Assembly (NCBI GenBank): GCA_934757845.1 | Contig: CAKVLQ010000001.1 | Location: forward strand, 181,882 to 245,881 | Length of the DNA stretch: 64,000 nucleotides | Source of the DNA: an uncultured Clostridia bacterium | GTDB lineage: Bacteria; Bacillota; Clostridia; Christensenellales; UBA1242 | Direction: 5' to 3' | Shown: piece by piece, positions 50,722-57,337 of the stretch | Layout: the number at the start of each line of letters is the position of its first letter | Numbering within the stretch: the first letter of the stretch is position 1 | The notes under the pieces: generated by a model | What the model saw: the letters and a program-made list of their open reading frames with translations, nothing else | Told to the model about the DNA's origin: nothing | Databases searched by the model: none | Program-made: the position numbers and the translations under genes

Positions 50722-51714
50722 ATGAGTATTAGTATGTTAAATTCAACAATAGGTTGGATAATTGGTCTTGGAGTTTTTCTTCTTGTTTTGGCAGTTGTTC
50801 TTGCCCTTTTGCCAGTAAAATATTGGTTTAGATGCTTGGTTAGCGGAACTTATCTTTCAATGGCAAAAATCTTTGGAATGAAACTTCGTGGAATTAACCT
50901 AAATGTTATAATTGACAGTTATATCAACGCAAAAAAAGCCGGTCTAGACCTTAATATCTCTGACCTTGAAAACCACATGCTAGCAGGCGGAAATGTAAAC
51001 AAAGTTGTTATGGCATTAATCTCTGCTCACAGTGCAAAAATAAATCTTACAACCGAACAAGCAAGGGCTATTGACCTTGCAGGTCGTGATGTTTTGCAAG
51101 CAGTTAAAGAAAGCGTAACCCCAAAAATCATTCAAACTCCAAAAATTTCAACAATAGCAAAAGACGGAATTGAACTTATAATCACTGCAAAAGTAACCGT
51201 AAAAACAAATCTTCAACGATTGGTTGGTGGAGCAGGTGAAGAAACAATTATTTCCCGTGTTGGTGAAGGAATTGTAACAACCGTTGGTTCAACCGAAACT
51301 CACGCACAAGTGTTGGAAAACCCAGATGAAATTTCTCGAACCGTTTTGTTAAAAGGCTTGGCAAGTGGCACAGCGTATGAAATTTTGTCTGTTGATATTG
51401 CCGATATTGATGTTGGCAGAAACGTTGGTGCTGATTTGTTGAAATTGCAAGCACAAGCCGACAAAGAAATTGCACAAGCAAAAGCCGAAGAACGAAAATC
51501 AATGGCTCTTGCCGAAGAACAAGAAATGAAAGCAAAAACTCAAGAAAAACGAGCACAAGTTGTTGAAGCCGAAGCCGAAGTTCCAAAAGCAATGGCAAAA
51601 GCCTTTGAAGAAGGAAAACTTGGTGTGTTCGACTATTACAAAATGCAAAATATTCTTGCCGACACTTCAATGAGAAAATCATTCTCAAACGAAAATCCTG
51701 ACGAACAAAATTAA
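50722..51714 (+). CDS. floA: Flotillin-like protein FloA
   Basis: A 330-residue flotillin-like lipid-domain scaffold (YqfA family) with an N-terminal membrane hairpin (about 10-35). Conserved regions are MKLRGINLNVIIDSYINAKKAGLD, LEnhMLAGGNVNKVVMALISAH, IELIITAKVTVKTNLQRLVGGAGEETIISRVGEGIV and an Ala/Glu coiled coil near 245-295. It organises functional membrane microdomains in Bacillus. The ATG at 50722, 1 nt after the NfeD stop, has a GGAAGG site. Confidence 0.95.
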   Translation: MSISMLNSTIGWIIGLGVFLLVLAVVLALLPVKYWFRCLVSGTYLSMAKIFGMKLRGINLNVIIDSYINAKKAGLDLNISDLENHMLAGGNVNKVVMALISAHSAKINLTTEQARAIDLAGRDVLQAVKESVTPKIIQTPKISTIAKDGIELIITAKVTVKTNLQRLVGGAGEETIISRVGEGIVTTVGSTETHAQVLENPDEISRTVLLKGLASGTAYEILSVDIADIDVGRNVGADLLKLQAQADKEIAQAKAEERKSMALAEEQEMKAKTQEKRAQVVEAEAEVPKAMAKAFEEGKLGVFDYYKMQNILADTSMRKSFSNENPDEQN

Positions 51715-51735
51715 TTAAAGGGATAGAAAATTTTT

Positions 51736-52113
51736 ATGACCACATTTGAAATTATAGTTGTTATATTAATAGCGTCTATTTTGTTATTTGTTTTAATAAC
51801 ATACCTTTTTCACGGCATGAAAATTGAAAAAAACAAAAAGAAAGAAAAGAAAAAAGAACCCGCCAAAGAAGTAAAAACCGAAGAAATTAAACAGCCCGAA
51901 CAAAAGCCTGTTCCTGTTGGAATTATAAAAGAAGCAAAGCCAAAAACAAACGAAGATGGCACTCCCGAATATGATTTAGCGCCCCTAAAAGATAAACCAA
52001 CTTTAACCCCTACTTCTTCTTGCGAAACAAAAACTTTAAGCAAAGATATAAAAGATTTAAGTCCAGAGATGAAGAAAGTTATGATGTCGGACTTGTTAAA
52101 GCCCAAATTCTAA
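51736..52113 (+). CDS. Single-span membrane protein with a charged cytoplasmic tail
   Basis: A 125-residue protein. One membrane helix (about 5-27, FEIIVVILIASILLFVLITYLF) is followed by a Lys/Glu/Pro-rich linker and a short terminal helix (LSPEMKKVMMSDLLKPKF). It is 21 nt after floA and so probably co-transcribed with the nfeD-floA pair, perhaps as a partner. No family was recognised. The stop codon overlaps the left arm of a 19-bp inverted repeat. Confidence 0.7.
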   Translation: MTTFEIIVVILIASILLFVLITYLFHGMKIEKNKKKEKKKEPAKEVKTEEIKQPEQKPVPVGIIKEAKPKTNEDGTPEYDLAPLKDKPTLTPTSSCETKTLSKDIKDLSPEMKKVMMSDLLKPKF

Positions 52114-52243
52114 AATACGGCAAAAAAAACTTCGCAATACTGCGTTTCTAAAAAACGCCACAAAAAAGTCATTTACGCAAAGTAAACTCCTATCTTGTGG
52201 CATTTTTTGAGCCTTGTCTTGCTCGTTTTTTTTGCCGTATTTT
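52112..52243. repeat. Structured repeat family B, copy 1, with 19-bp perfect terminal inverted repeats
   Basis: Outer arms AAAATACGGCAAAAAAAAC (52112-52130) and its exact complement (52225-52243) enclose GCGTTT/AAACGC (52142-52147 with 52153-52158) and GCCACAA/TTGTGGC (52157-52163 with 52195-52201). The latter carries an inner TTTAC-GCAAA-GTAAA hairpin. The two middle stems overlap by two bases and so compete. Copies 2 and 3 are at 52269 and 62577. Confidence 0.7.
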
Positions 52244-52268
52244 TGTATATCGCTTTTGGTTATTTTAT

Positions 52269-52346
52269 CCCACAAAATAGTCATTTACGCGAAGTAAACC
52301 CCTATCTTGTGGCATTTTTAAGCCTTGTCTTGCTCGTTTTTTTTGC
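52269..52346. repeat. Structured repeat family B, copy 2
   Basis: CCCACAA...TTGTGGC with inner TTTAC-GCGAA-GTAAA, followed by AGCCTTGTCTTGCTCG and a T-run identical to copy 1. It lacks the outer arms and the first hairpin. It is a tandem partial duplicate of copy 1 and, with its T-run, may also stop transcription. Confidence 0.7.
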
Positions 52347-52385
52347 TATATAATAAAATAATTATTTTACTCTATTTATAATTAA

Positions 52386-52595
52386 CTAAAAAGCGTTTGT
52401 TACGCCCAAAAGATAGTCAACCGAAACTCCAAAATGTTTAGCGATTAAAATTAACATATCAAATCCACATTCTCGTTGACCTAATTCCCAAAAACAAACA
52501 GTTCTTTCCAAAACATTCAAACTCTGTGCAAGTTGTTTTCTAGTTTCACCCTTTTCAAGTCTTAATTCTTTTACTCTTTCACTAAATTCATTCAT
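52386..52595 (-). CDS. XRE-family repressor-like protein, second gene of a pair
   Basis: A 69-residue XRE HTH protein: VKELRLEKGETRKQLAQSLN, LERTVCFWELGQRECGFD, LIAKHFGVSVDYLLG. It overlaps the upstream XRE gene by 1 nt (TAATG), so the two are co-translated. The two share about the same length and the ending DYLLG, suggesting duplication. Probable partner or homologue in DNA binding. Confidence 0.85.
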   Translation of the reverse strand: MNEFSERVKELRLEKGETRKQLAQSLNVLERTVCFWELGQRECGFDMLILIAKHFGVSVDYLLGVTNAF

Positions 52596-52798
52596 TAATT
52601 TTCTAACCCTAACAAATAATCACTTGAAACTTTAAAGAACACTGCAATGTTATATAAATTGTCAATATTTGGAACTCGTTGATTGGTTTCCCACCTTGTT
52701 ATTGTTGAATTGCTAACTTTAAGTTCTTTTGCAAGTTTAACTGTTGATAATTGTTTTTCTTCTCTTAATTCTTTAAATCTTTCGCAAAAAATTTTCAT
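52595..52798 (-). CDS. XRE-family repressor-like protein, first gene of a pair
   Basis: A 67-residue XRE HTH protein: FKELREEKQLSTVKLAKELK, NSTITRWETNQRVPNIDNLY, IAVFFKVSSDYLLGLEN. AAGGAG precedes the ATG. The -10 (TATAAT, minus strand 52823-52818) lies against operator 1 of the divergent region, so autorepression is likely. Together with the mini-HTH gene at 52904 it forms a divergent switch. Confidence 0.87.
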   Translation of the reverse strand: MKIFCERFKELREEKQLSTVKLAKELKVSNSTITRWETNQRVPNIDNLYNIAVFFKVSSDYLLGLEN

Positions 52799-52820
52799 AT
52801 TTTCTCCTTATAAAAAATTA

Positions 52821-52892
52821 TATGCCAAACGGGACAAAATTTGTTGACATTTGCCAATCGGGACTGATATAATGTATTTGCCAAATGGCAAA
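52821..52892. promoter_or_regulatory. Divergent promoters with three regularly spaced operators
   Basis: Operators: TATGCCAAACGGGACA (52821-52836), TTTGCCAATCGGGACT (52850-52865) and the inverted repeat TTTGCCAAATGGCAAA (52877-52892), spaced 29 and 27 bp. The rightward promoter is TTGACA (52844-52849), 18 bp, TATAAT (52868-52873). Operator 2 fills its spacer, operator 3 lies in the early leader and operator 1 overlaps the leftward -10. This is the layout of a repressor-controlled switch. Confidence 0.7.
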
Positions 52893-52903
52893 GGAGTATT
52901 ATT

Positions 52904-53104
52904 ATGTCAAAACATTTTAAAACAGAATTGATTGATGAGTATATGTTAAATCATCACTTAACCAAAAAAGAGTTTTGTGTTAAATGCGGAATAAGCGAAT
53001 ATGCTTTAAGAAAAATTTATAAACAAGATGGCTCTGTAAAGGTTAGCAGGATATTGAATGTTATTTTTGTTTTGGGTATTTTGTTTTCTGAATTTGCTAG
53101 TTGA
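52904..53104 (+). CDS. Mini-HTH protein with an internal CxxC motif (paralogue 3 of 3)
   Basis: A 66-residue paralogue of the proteins at 1610-1813 and 12125-12331: ELIDEYMLNHHLTKKEFCVKCGISEYALRKIYK, then RILNVIFVLGILFSEF. The CxxC is CVKC. It has an AAGGAG site and the strong operator-bearing promoter described above, divergent from two XRE genes. A role as the counter-repressor of a bistable or stress switch is plausible but unproven. The module lies between floA and yqfC, which are close neighbours in Bacillus. Confidence 0.7.
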   Translation: MSKHFKTELIDEYMLNHHLTKKEFCVKCGISEYALRKIYKQDGSVKVSRILNVIFVLGILFSEFAS

Positions 53105-53231
53105 TTTGATAAAGTGCAAAAAGCCACGCATAGTCTTTTGATTGTAACAAAATTTTGGGGGACTTTTTGTCGCACTTAGTTTTGGTGCATAACACCAACA
53201 TAATTTAATTATTTGTGTCATATTATTTATT

Positions 53232-53507
53232 ATGTTTTCGTTAATTAATGAATTTTTAAATGATTTTGATTTCAAAACTTCAACAGTTTCAAAAAAGGGT
53301 GCGTTTAAGTATGTTAATTTTAACAACGAAATTTTTTATTTGCAAAATTTTAAAGATATAATTTCTTTTTCTGATGAATTGATTATTATCAAACTTTTTT
53401 CGGGTGAAATTTCAATCTTTGGAACTTCACTTAAACTTAAAGAAATAAGCCACAAATTTGTTTGTGTTCAAGGAAAAATAAGCAAAATTGAGGTGCAAAA
53501 TGCTTAA
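53232..53507 (+). CDS. yqfC: YqfC/YabP-family sporulation protein
   Basis: A 91-residue protein of the YabP/YqfC family: the strand-rich pattern FKYVNFNNEIFYLQNFKDIISFSDELIIIKLFSGEISIFGTSL and the ending KISKIEV match. It is expressed under sigma-E in Bacillus and is required for sporulation; the biochemical role is unknown. No strong ribosome binding site is visible. It overlaps yqfD by 8 bp. Confidence 0.85.
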   Translation: MFSLINEFLNDFDFKTSTVSKKGAFKYVNFNNEIFYLQNFKDIISFSDELIIIKLFSGEISIFGTSLKLKEISHKFVCVQGKISKIEVQNA

Positions 53508-54627
53508 AGAAAAAATAAAAAATCGTGTTGAAATTAATATTCGTGGAGTGAACCTTAAAAGGCTTATTAAAAATTTATACAAAAACAATATTGATGTTTT
53601 TAATCTTAATCAAAAAAGTCATAAAGAACTTGATTTAACAGTTTACGCAAAAGATTTGAAAAAGATAAAACTTTTGCTTGCTGATTATGATTACAAAATA
53701 ATCAAAAATTATGGGTTTTCGTTTTTTAAATCAGTTTTTAAATTAAGATTTGGCTTATGTGCAATTTTTGTTTTGTTTTTTGTTGCACTTTTTTTTAATA
53801 ACAATTATTTGGCAAAAATTTGTGTTTTTAATGCAAGTCAAGAAACCGCTAATGGCATTACTGCATATTTGAAAGAACAGGGAATAACAAAAAATTCTTT
53901 TTTTGTTAATATTGATTGTGAAAATTTAGAGACCGAACTTGAAAATAAATTTCCACAAATAAGTTTGTGCAGTATCATAAAAAAAGGCACAAATTTATTA
54001 ATTAACATAAAAGAAAAAATTGATGCCAAAGATTTGGTTTCTCAAACTGATATTGTAGCACCAGAAAACGGAAAGATTTTGGAACTTTTGGTTGTGCAAG
54101 GACGAAGCAAAGTTAAAGTGGGTGATAGCGTAAAAAAAGGCGATGTTATTATTGAAGGCGTAACAAATTCAAATGGCGAAGATGTTGCTTGCAAAGCAAT
54201 AGGCAAAGTAAAAATGCAAATTTGGTATTCGGATAGCATAACTTTTTTGTCCGAAGAAAGAGTTTTTGAAAAAACGGGCAACAAAATCGTTAATTCTTAT
54301 TATGAAATTTTCAACAAGCGAATAAAAATAAAATCAAAAACCAATAATTTTATAACTTATGAAAAAGAAACAAAATGTGAATATTTGTTTAAAAATTTGT
54401 TTATTCCAATTAAAATTTATAAAGAAATTTATTATGAAACAAAAGAAAATTTAATAAAAAACGATTTTTCATTGCAAAAAGATGAAATTTATAATACAAT
54501 ATTAGCAAGAACCAAAGCACAAATTCCGTATGGCGTGGTTGATGTTAACACAAAATTTGAAGAATCAGACATTCAAAACGGAAAAATTATAACTTGTTAT
54601 ATTGAAACAGTGCAAGAGTTTGAATAG
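53500..54627 (+). CDS. yqfD: Sporulation protein YqfD
   Basis: A 375-residue membrane protein. A cytoplasmic N-terminal domain (NRVEINIRGVNLKRLIKNLYKNNIDVFN) precedes one membrane span (about 85-105), followed by an extracytoplasmic region with a POTRA-like part and a lipoyl-like hairpin (APENGKILELLVVQGRSKVKVGDSVKKGDVIIEG). This order is typical of YqfD, a sigma-E-controlled sporulation protein. The ATG at 53500 has GAGGTG in front; a TTG 12 nt earlier is not favoured. Confidence 0.9.
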   Translation: MLKEKIKNRVEINIRGVNLKRLIKNLYKNNIDVFNLNQKSHKELDLTVYAKDLKKIKLLLADYDYKIIKNYGFSFFKSVFKLRFGLCAIFVLFFVALFFNNNYLAKICVFNASQETANGITAYLKEQGITKNSFFVNIDCENLETELENKFPQISLCSIIKKGTNLLINIKEKIDAKDLVSQTDIVAPENGKILELLVVQGRSKVKVGDSVKKGDVIIEGVTNSNGEDVACKAIGKVKMQIWYSDSITFLSEERVFEKTGNKIVNSYYEIFNKRIKIKSKTNNFITYEKETKCEYLFKNLFIPIKIYKEIYYETKENLIKNDFSLQKDEIYNTILARTKAQIPYGVVDVNTKFEESDIQNGKIITCYIETVQEFE

Positions 54628-54634
54628 GAGAATT

Positions 54635-55120
54635 ATGCTAAATTTTGTTGGAGAAGAAATTGATAAAAATCTTTCAAAAAAACTTGAAAAAATATTTAAG
54701 GTGGGTTTAAAACAAACAGGACAAAACTATCATATATTAGAAGCCACAGTTGAATTTGTTTATTCGCAAGAAATGCAAGTACTAAACAATCGAATGCGTG
54801 GCGTAAACGAAGCAACTGATGTTTTAAGTTTTCCGTCTTTAACAAATATTTTTAACAAAAAAATAAGAAGAAAAGACTTTGCTATGGATATTAATCCCGA
54901 AAACAATAAAGTTTATTTGGGGGATATTGTTATCAATCTTGACAGGGCTCAAAGCCAAGCCCTTGAATATGGACATTCAAGTGAAAGAGAAATTTGCTAT
55001 TTGTTTGTTCATGGATTGCTTCATTTGCTTGAGTATGACCACATGAACGAACTTGACAAAAATATTATGCGTGCAAGAGAAGAGTTAATTCTTTCAAAAT
55101 TTAAACTTAAAAGGGGATAA
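54635..55120 (+). CDS. ybeY: Endoribonuclease YbeY (16S rRNA maturation)
   Basis: A 161-residue zinc-dependent endoribonuclease needed for 16S rRNA 3' processing and ribosome quality control. The zinc motif HGLLHLLEYDH (126-136) and the preceding TDVLSFP and LGDIVI match the family. An AGGAG site sits 5 nt before the ATG. It follows yqfD and precedes era with 2 nt between. PhoH and PgpH genes, usually between yqfD and ybeY in Bacillus, are absent here. Confidence 0.95.
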   Translation: MLNFVGEEIDKNLSKKLEKIFKVGLKQTGQNYHILEATVEFVYSQEMQVLNNRMRGVNEATDVLSFPSLTNIFNKKIRRKDFAMDINPENNKVYLGDIVINLDRAQSQALEYGHSSEREICYLFVHGLLHLLEYDHMNELDKNIMRAREELILSKFKLKRG

Positions 55121-55122
55121 TT

Positions 55123-56013
55123 ATGTTTAAATCTGGTTTTGTTGCCATTGTTGGAAAAGCCAATGTTGGCAAAAGCACACTTCTTAATTGTTTGGTAAAT
55201 CAAAAAGTTTCAATAACAAGCCCAAAACCTCAAACAACAAGAAACAAAATTAATGGAATTTTAACAACAAACGATTATCAAATTGTATTCACTGATACTC
55301 CCGGAATTCACAAATCAAAAAACAAACTTGACAGTTTTATGGACGAAAGCATCAAAAGTGGTGTTGACGGCATTGATTGCTTAATTTTTATGCTTGATGC
55401 ATTGAAACCTTTTGACAAATCTGATATTGAATTAATAAATTCATATTCAAAAACTGGCGTTCCAGTTATTGTTGTTGTTTCAAAAATAGACAAAACAAAT
55501 TTTGAAAAGTTATATCCAAAATTAAGCGAACTTAATTCGCTTGAAAATGTTAAAGATATAATTCCAATATCATCGTTTAGAAAGAAAAACATTGATGTTT
55601 TGATTGAAAGTGTTTTAAAATTTATTCCACAAGGTCAAAAGTTTTATGCCGATGATGAAGTAACTGATGTTAGTTTAAAGTTTTTGGCAAGCGAGATTAT
55701 TCGTGAAAAATCACTGCTATATTTGCAAGAAGAAGTGCCACACGGGCTTGCTGTTGTGATTGATAGTTTTGTGGAAGGCGAAAATCTTTTAAAAATTTCA
55801 GCAACCATTTTTTGCGAAAAACCAGCACACAAATTAATTATTATTGGAAAGTCGGGTGAAATGCTTAAAAAAATTGGAAGCAGTGCAAGAACTGAACTTG
55901 AACATCTAACTCAAAGCAAAGTGTTTTTGGAACTTTGGGTTAAGGTTAAAGAAAATTGGCGAAATAATGAAATATTAATTAATAACATGGGCTATAATAA
56001 AAAAGATATATAG
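55123..56013 (+). CDS. era: GTPase Era
   Basis: An essential GTPase of 296 residues that binds 16S rRNA and couples 30S assembly to the cell cycle. G1 is GKANVGKST (11-19), G2 surrounds PQTTRNKI, G3 is DTPGIH, G4 is SKID. A C-terminal KH domain contains HKLIIIGKSGEMLKKIGSSARTELEHL. It is followed by a terminator, so the yqfC-yqfD-ybeY-era unit ends here. Confidence 0.97.
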   Translation: MFKSGFVAIVGKANVGKSTLLNCLVNQKVSITSPKPQTTRNKINGILTTNDYQIVFTDTPGIHKSKNKLDSFMDESIKSGVDGIDCLIFMLDALKPFDKSDIELINSYSKTGVPVIVVVSKIDKTNFEKLYPKLSELNSLENVKDIIPISSFRKKNIDVLIESVLKFIPQGQKFYADDEVTDVSLKFLASEIIREKSLLYLQEEVPHGLAVVIDSFVEGENLLKISATIFCEKPAHKLIIIGKSGEMLKKIGSSARTELEHLTQSKVFLELWVKVKENWRNNEILINNMGYNKKDI

Positions 56014-56032
56014 TCAAATTGCTTTAAAAAGC

Positions 56033-56074
56033 AAAAATATACAAAATTCGATTTTTAATTTTGTATATTTTTTT
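56033..56074 (+). terminator. Terminator after era
   Basis: Stem AAATATACAAAATT/AATTTTGTATATTT with loop CGATTTTT and a T-run. Confidence 0.88.
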
Positions 56075-56130
56075 AAAATTGAGTGTTTTTTGGCAAAATA
56101 AAAAAAATTTTTATTTTTATAAAAAATTCT

Positions 56131-56159
56131 TTGCTTTTTGCTTAATAGTTTATTATACT
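56131..56159 (+). promoter_or_regulatory. Promoter of yqzL-recO
   Basis: TTGCTT (56131-56136), 17-bp spacer, TATACT (56154-56159). Confidence 0.55.
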
Positions 56160-56227
56160 TTTTATATAAAAAATAAGTAGTAAATATTTTAATCTTTTCA
56201 GCATATACTACTTTAAAGGGGGAGAAT

Positions 56228-56362
56228 ATGAAATATAAAAGTGAATTTGCGCTTCTTTGTAGAGAATTATTCTTTCAAACTGGAGAGATTGGCTATTACC
56301 TTTTAGCAAAAGATGTTGAAAAGGCAAATATAAATATTGAAGAAAACGAATTAACAAGATAG
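56228..56362 (+). CDS. yqzL: YqzL-family small protein
   Basis: A 44-residue protein with a GGGGGAG ribosome binding site. The sequence LCRELFFQTGEIGYYLLAKDVEK matches the YqzL pattern (W/RxLFxxTGxIxxYLLxKE). In Bacillus yqzL also lies between era and recO, so both sequence and position agree. Function unknown. It is separated from recO by 3 nt. Confidence 0.8.
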   Translation: MKYKSEFALLCRELFFQTGEIGYYLLAKDVEKANINIEENELTR

Positions 56363-56365
56363 TTT

Positions 56366-57094
56366 ATGGAAGAAACAAAAGTTAAAGCCCTTGTTCTTAA
56401 AAGCATAGATTACAAAGAGAAGGACAAGCTTGTAACATTATTTTCGCTTGAAAATGGGCTTATAAATGTTATTATAAAAAATTGCAAGTCAAGTGCCTAT
56501 AAGTTAAAATTTGCTTATAGCGCTTTTTCTTTTGCCGAATTTGAACTTATAAAAAACGGCGACTTTTTGTTTTTAAAAAACGCAACCCTAATTGACAATT
56601 TGTTTGATATTTGCGAAGATTATGACAAATTTGTTGTTGGCAATGCAATTTTGGAAATTTTGCTTAAATGCAACAGGGTTTATCAGCCAAACGAAATTTT
56701 GTTTATAAACGCCCTAAAAGCCCTTAATTTGCTTGCAAATTCAACCGAAAATGAAAGAGTTTTGCTTGCAAAATTTGTGCTTGGAACGCTTAAAGTTAAT
56801 GGCTTTAAACTTAATTTTTCATTCTGCAACACTTGTGGGCTTAAATATGTTAACAAAATTTATTTAAACCTTGAAATGGGTGAATTTGAATGCGGTTCGT
56901 GCAAAAGTAATTATTCAGTTTTTGTTGAAAAAGAAGTTTTTGAGTTTCTAAAACAAATCAATAAACTTGAAATTACAAATTTATCAAGCATAGACCTCGA
57001 TGAAAAAATTATTACAAAAAGCATTCAACTTTTGCTTCTTAACCTTGAAAATAGATTTAACATAAAACTAAACAGCAAAAAGTTTGTGTCATAA
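56366..57094 (+). CDS. recO: DNA repair protein RecO
   Basis: RecO loads RecA onto SSB-coated DNA and anneals strands in the RecFOR pathway. The 242 residues show the N-terminal OB-fold (KVKALVLKSIDYKEKDKLVTLFS) and a helical domain. A C4 zinc finger (FCNTCGL ... ECGSCKS) follows near 155-185. It follows yqzL in an operon and ends at a terminator near 57131. Confidence 0.93.
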   Translation: MEETKVKALVLKSIDYKEKDKLVTLFSLENGLINVIIKNCKSSAYKLKFAYSAFSFAEFELIKNGDFLFLKNATLIDNLFDICEDYDKFVVGNAILEILLKCNRVYQPNEILFINALKALNLLANSTENERVLLAKFVLGTLKVNGFKLNFSFCNTCGLKYVNKIYLNLEMGEFECGSCKSNYSVFVEKEVFEFLKQINKLEITNLSSIDLDEKIITKSIQLLLLNLENRFNIKLNSKKFVS

Positions 57095-57130
57095 GTATTA
57101 TGCGATAGGCACAAAGAAATAAAAAATATT

Positions 57131-57183
57131 TTAAAACTTAAAAAGAGCATAATTAGGATAATTCTCTAATATGTTCTTTTTTG
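57131..57183 (+). terminator. Terminator after recO
   Basis: Long imperfect stem AAAAAGAGCATAATTAG/CTAATATGTTCTTTTT with a T-run. Confidence 0.8.
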
Positions 57184-57281
57184 CATATAATTAAAATTAT
57201 TTTTAAATTTTAAATTTTTTTTTACATTTTCAAAAAAAATTTAAATAAGTTGATAAATCCCGATAAACATATTTAAGTTGC

Positions 57282-57310
57282 TTGACGGAAAGTTTTAAAA
57301 AAGATATAAT
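57282..57310 (+). promoter_or_regulatory. Promoter of valS
   Basis: TTGACG (57282-57287), 17-bp spacer, TATAAT (57305-57310). No T-box AGGGTGG...ACC motif is present in the short leader. Confidence 0.8.
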
Positions 57311-57337
57311 AATTATTATTTTTAATTTAGGAGAAAA

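Noticed and set aside
57184..57337. T-box leader before valS
   Set aside because: No specifier loop or T-box sequence; the leader is only about 25 nt after the predicted start.
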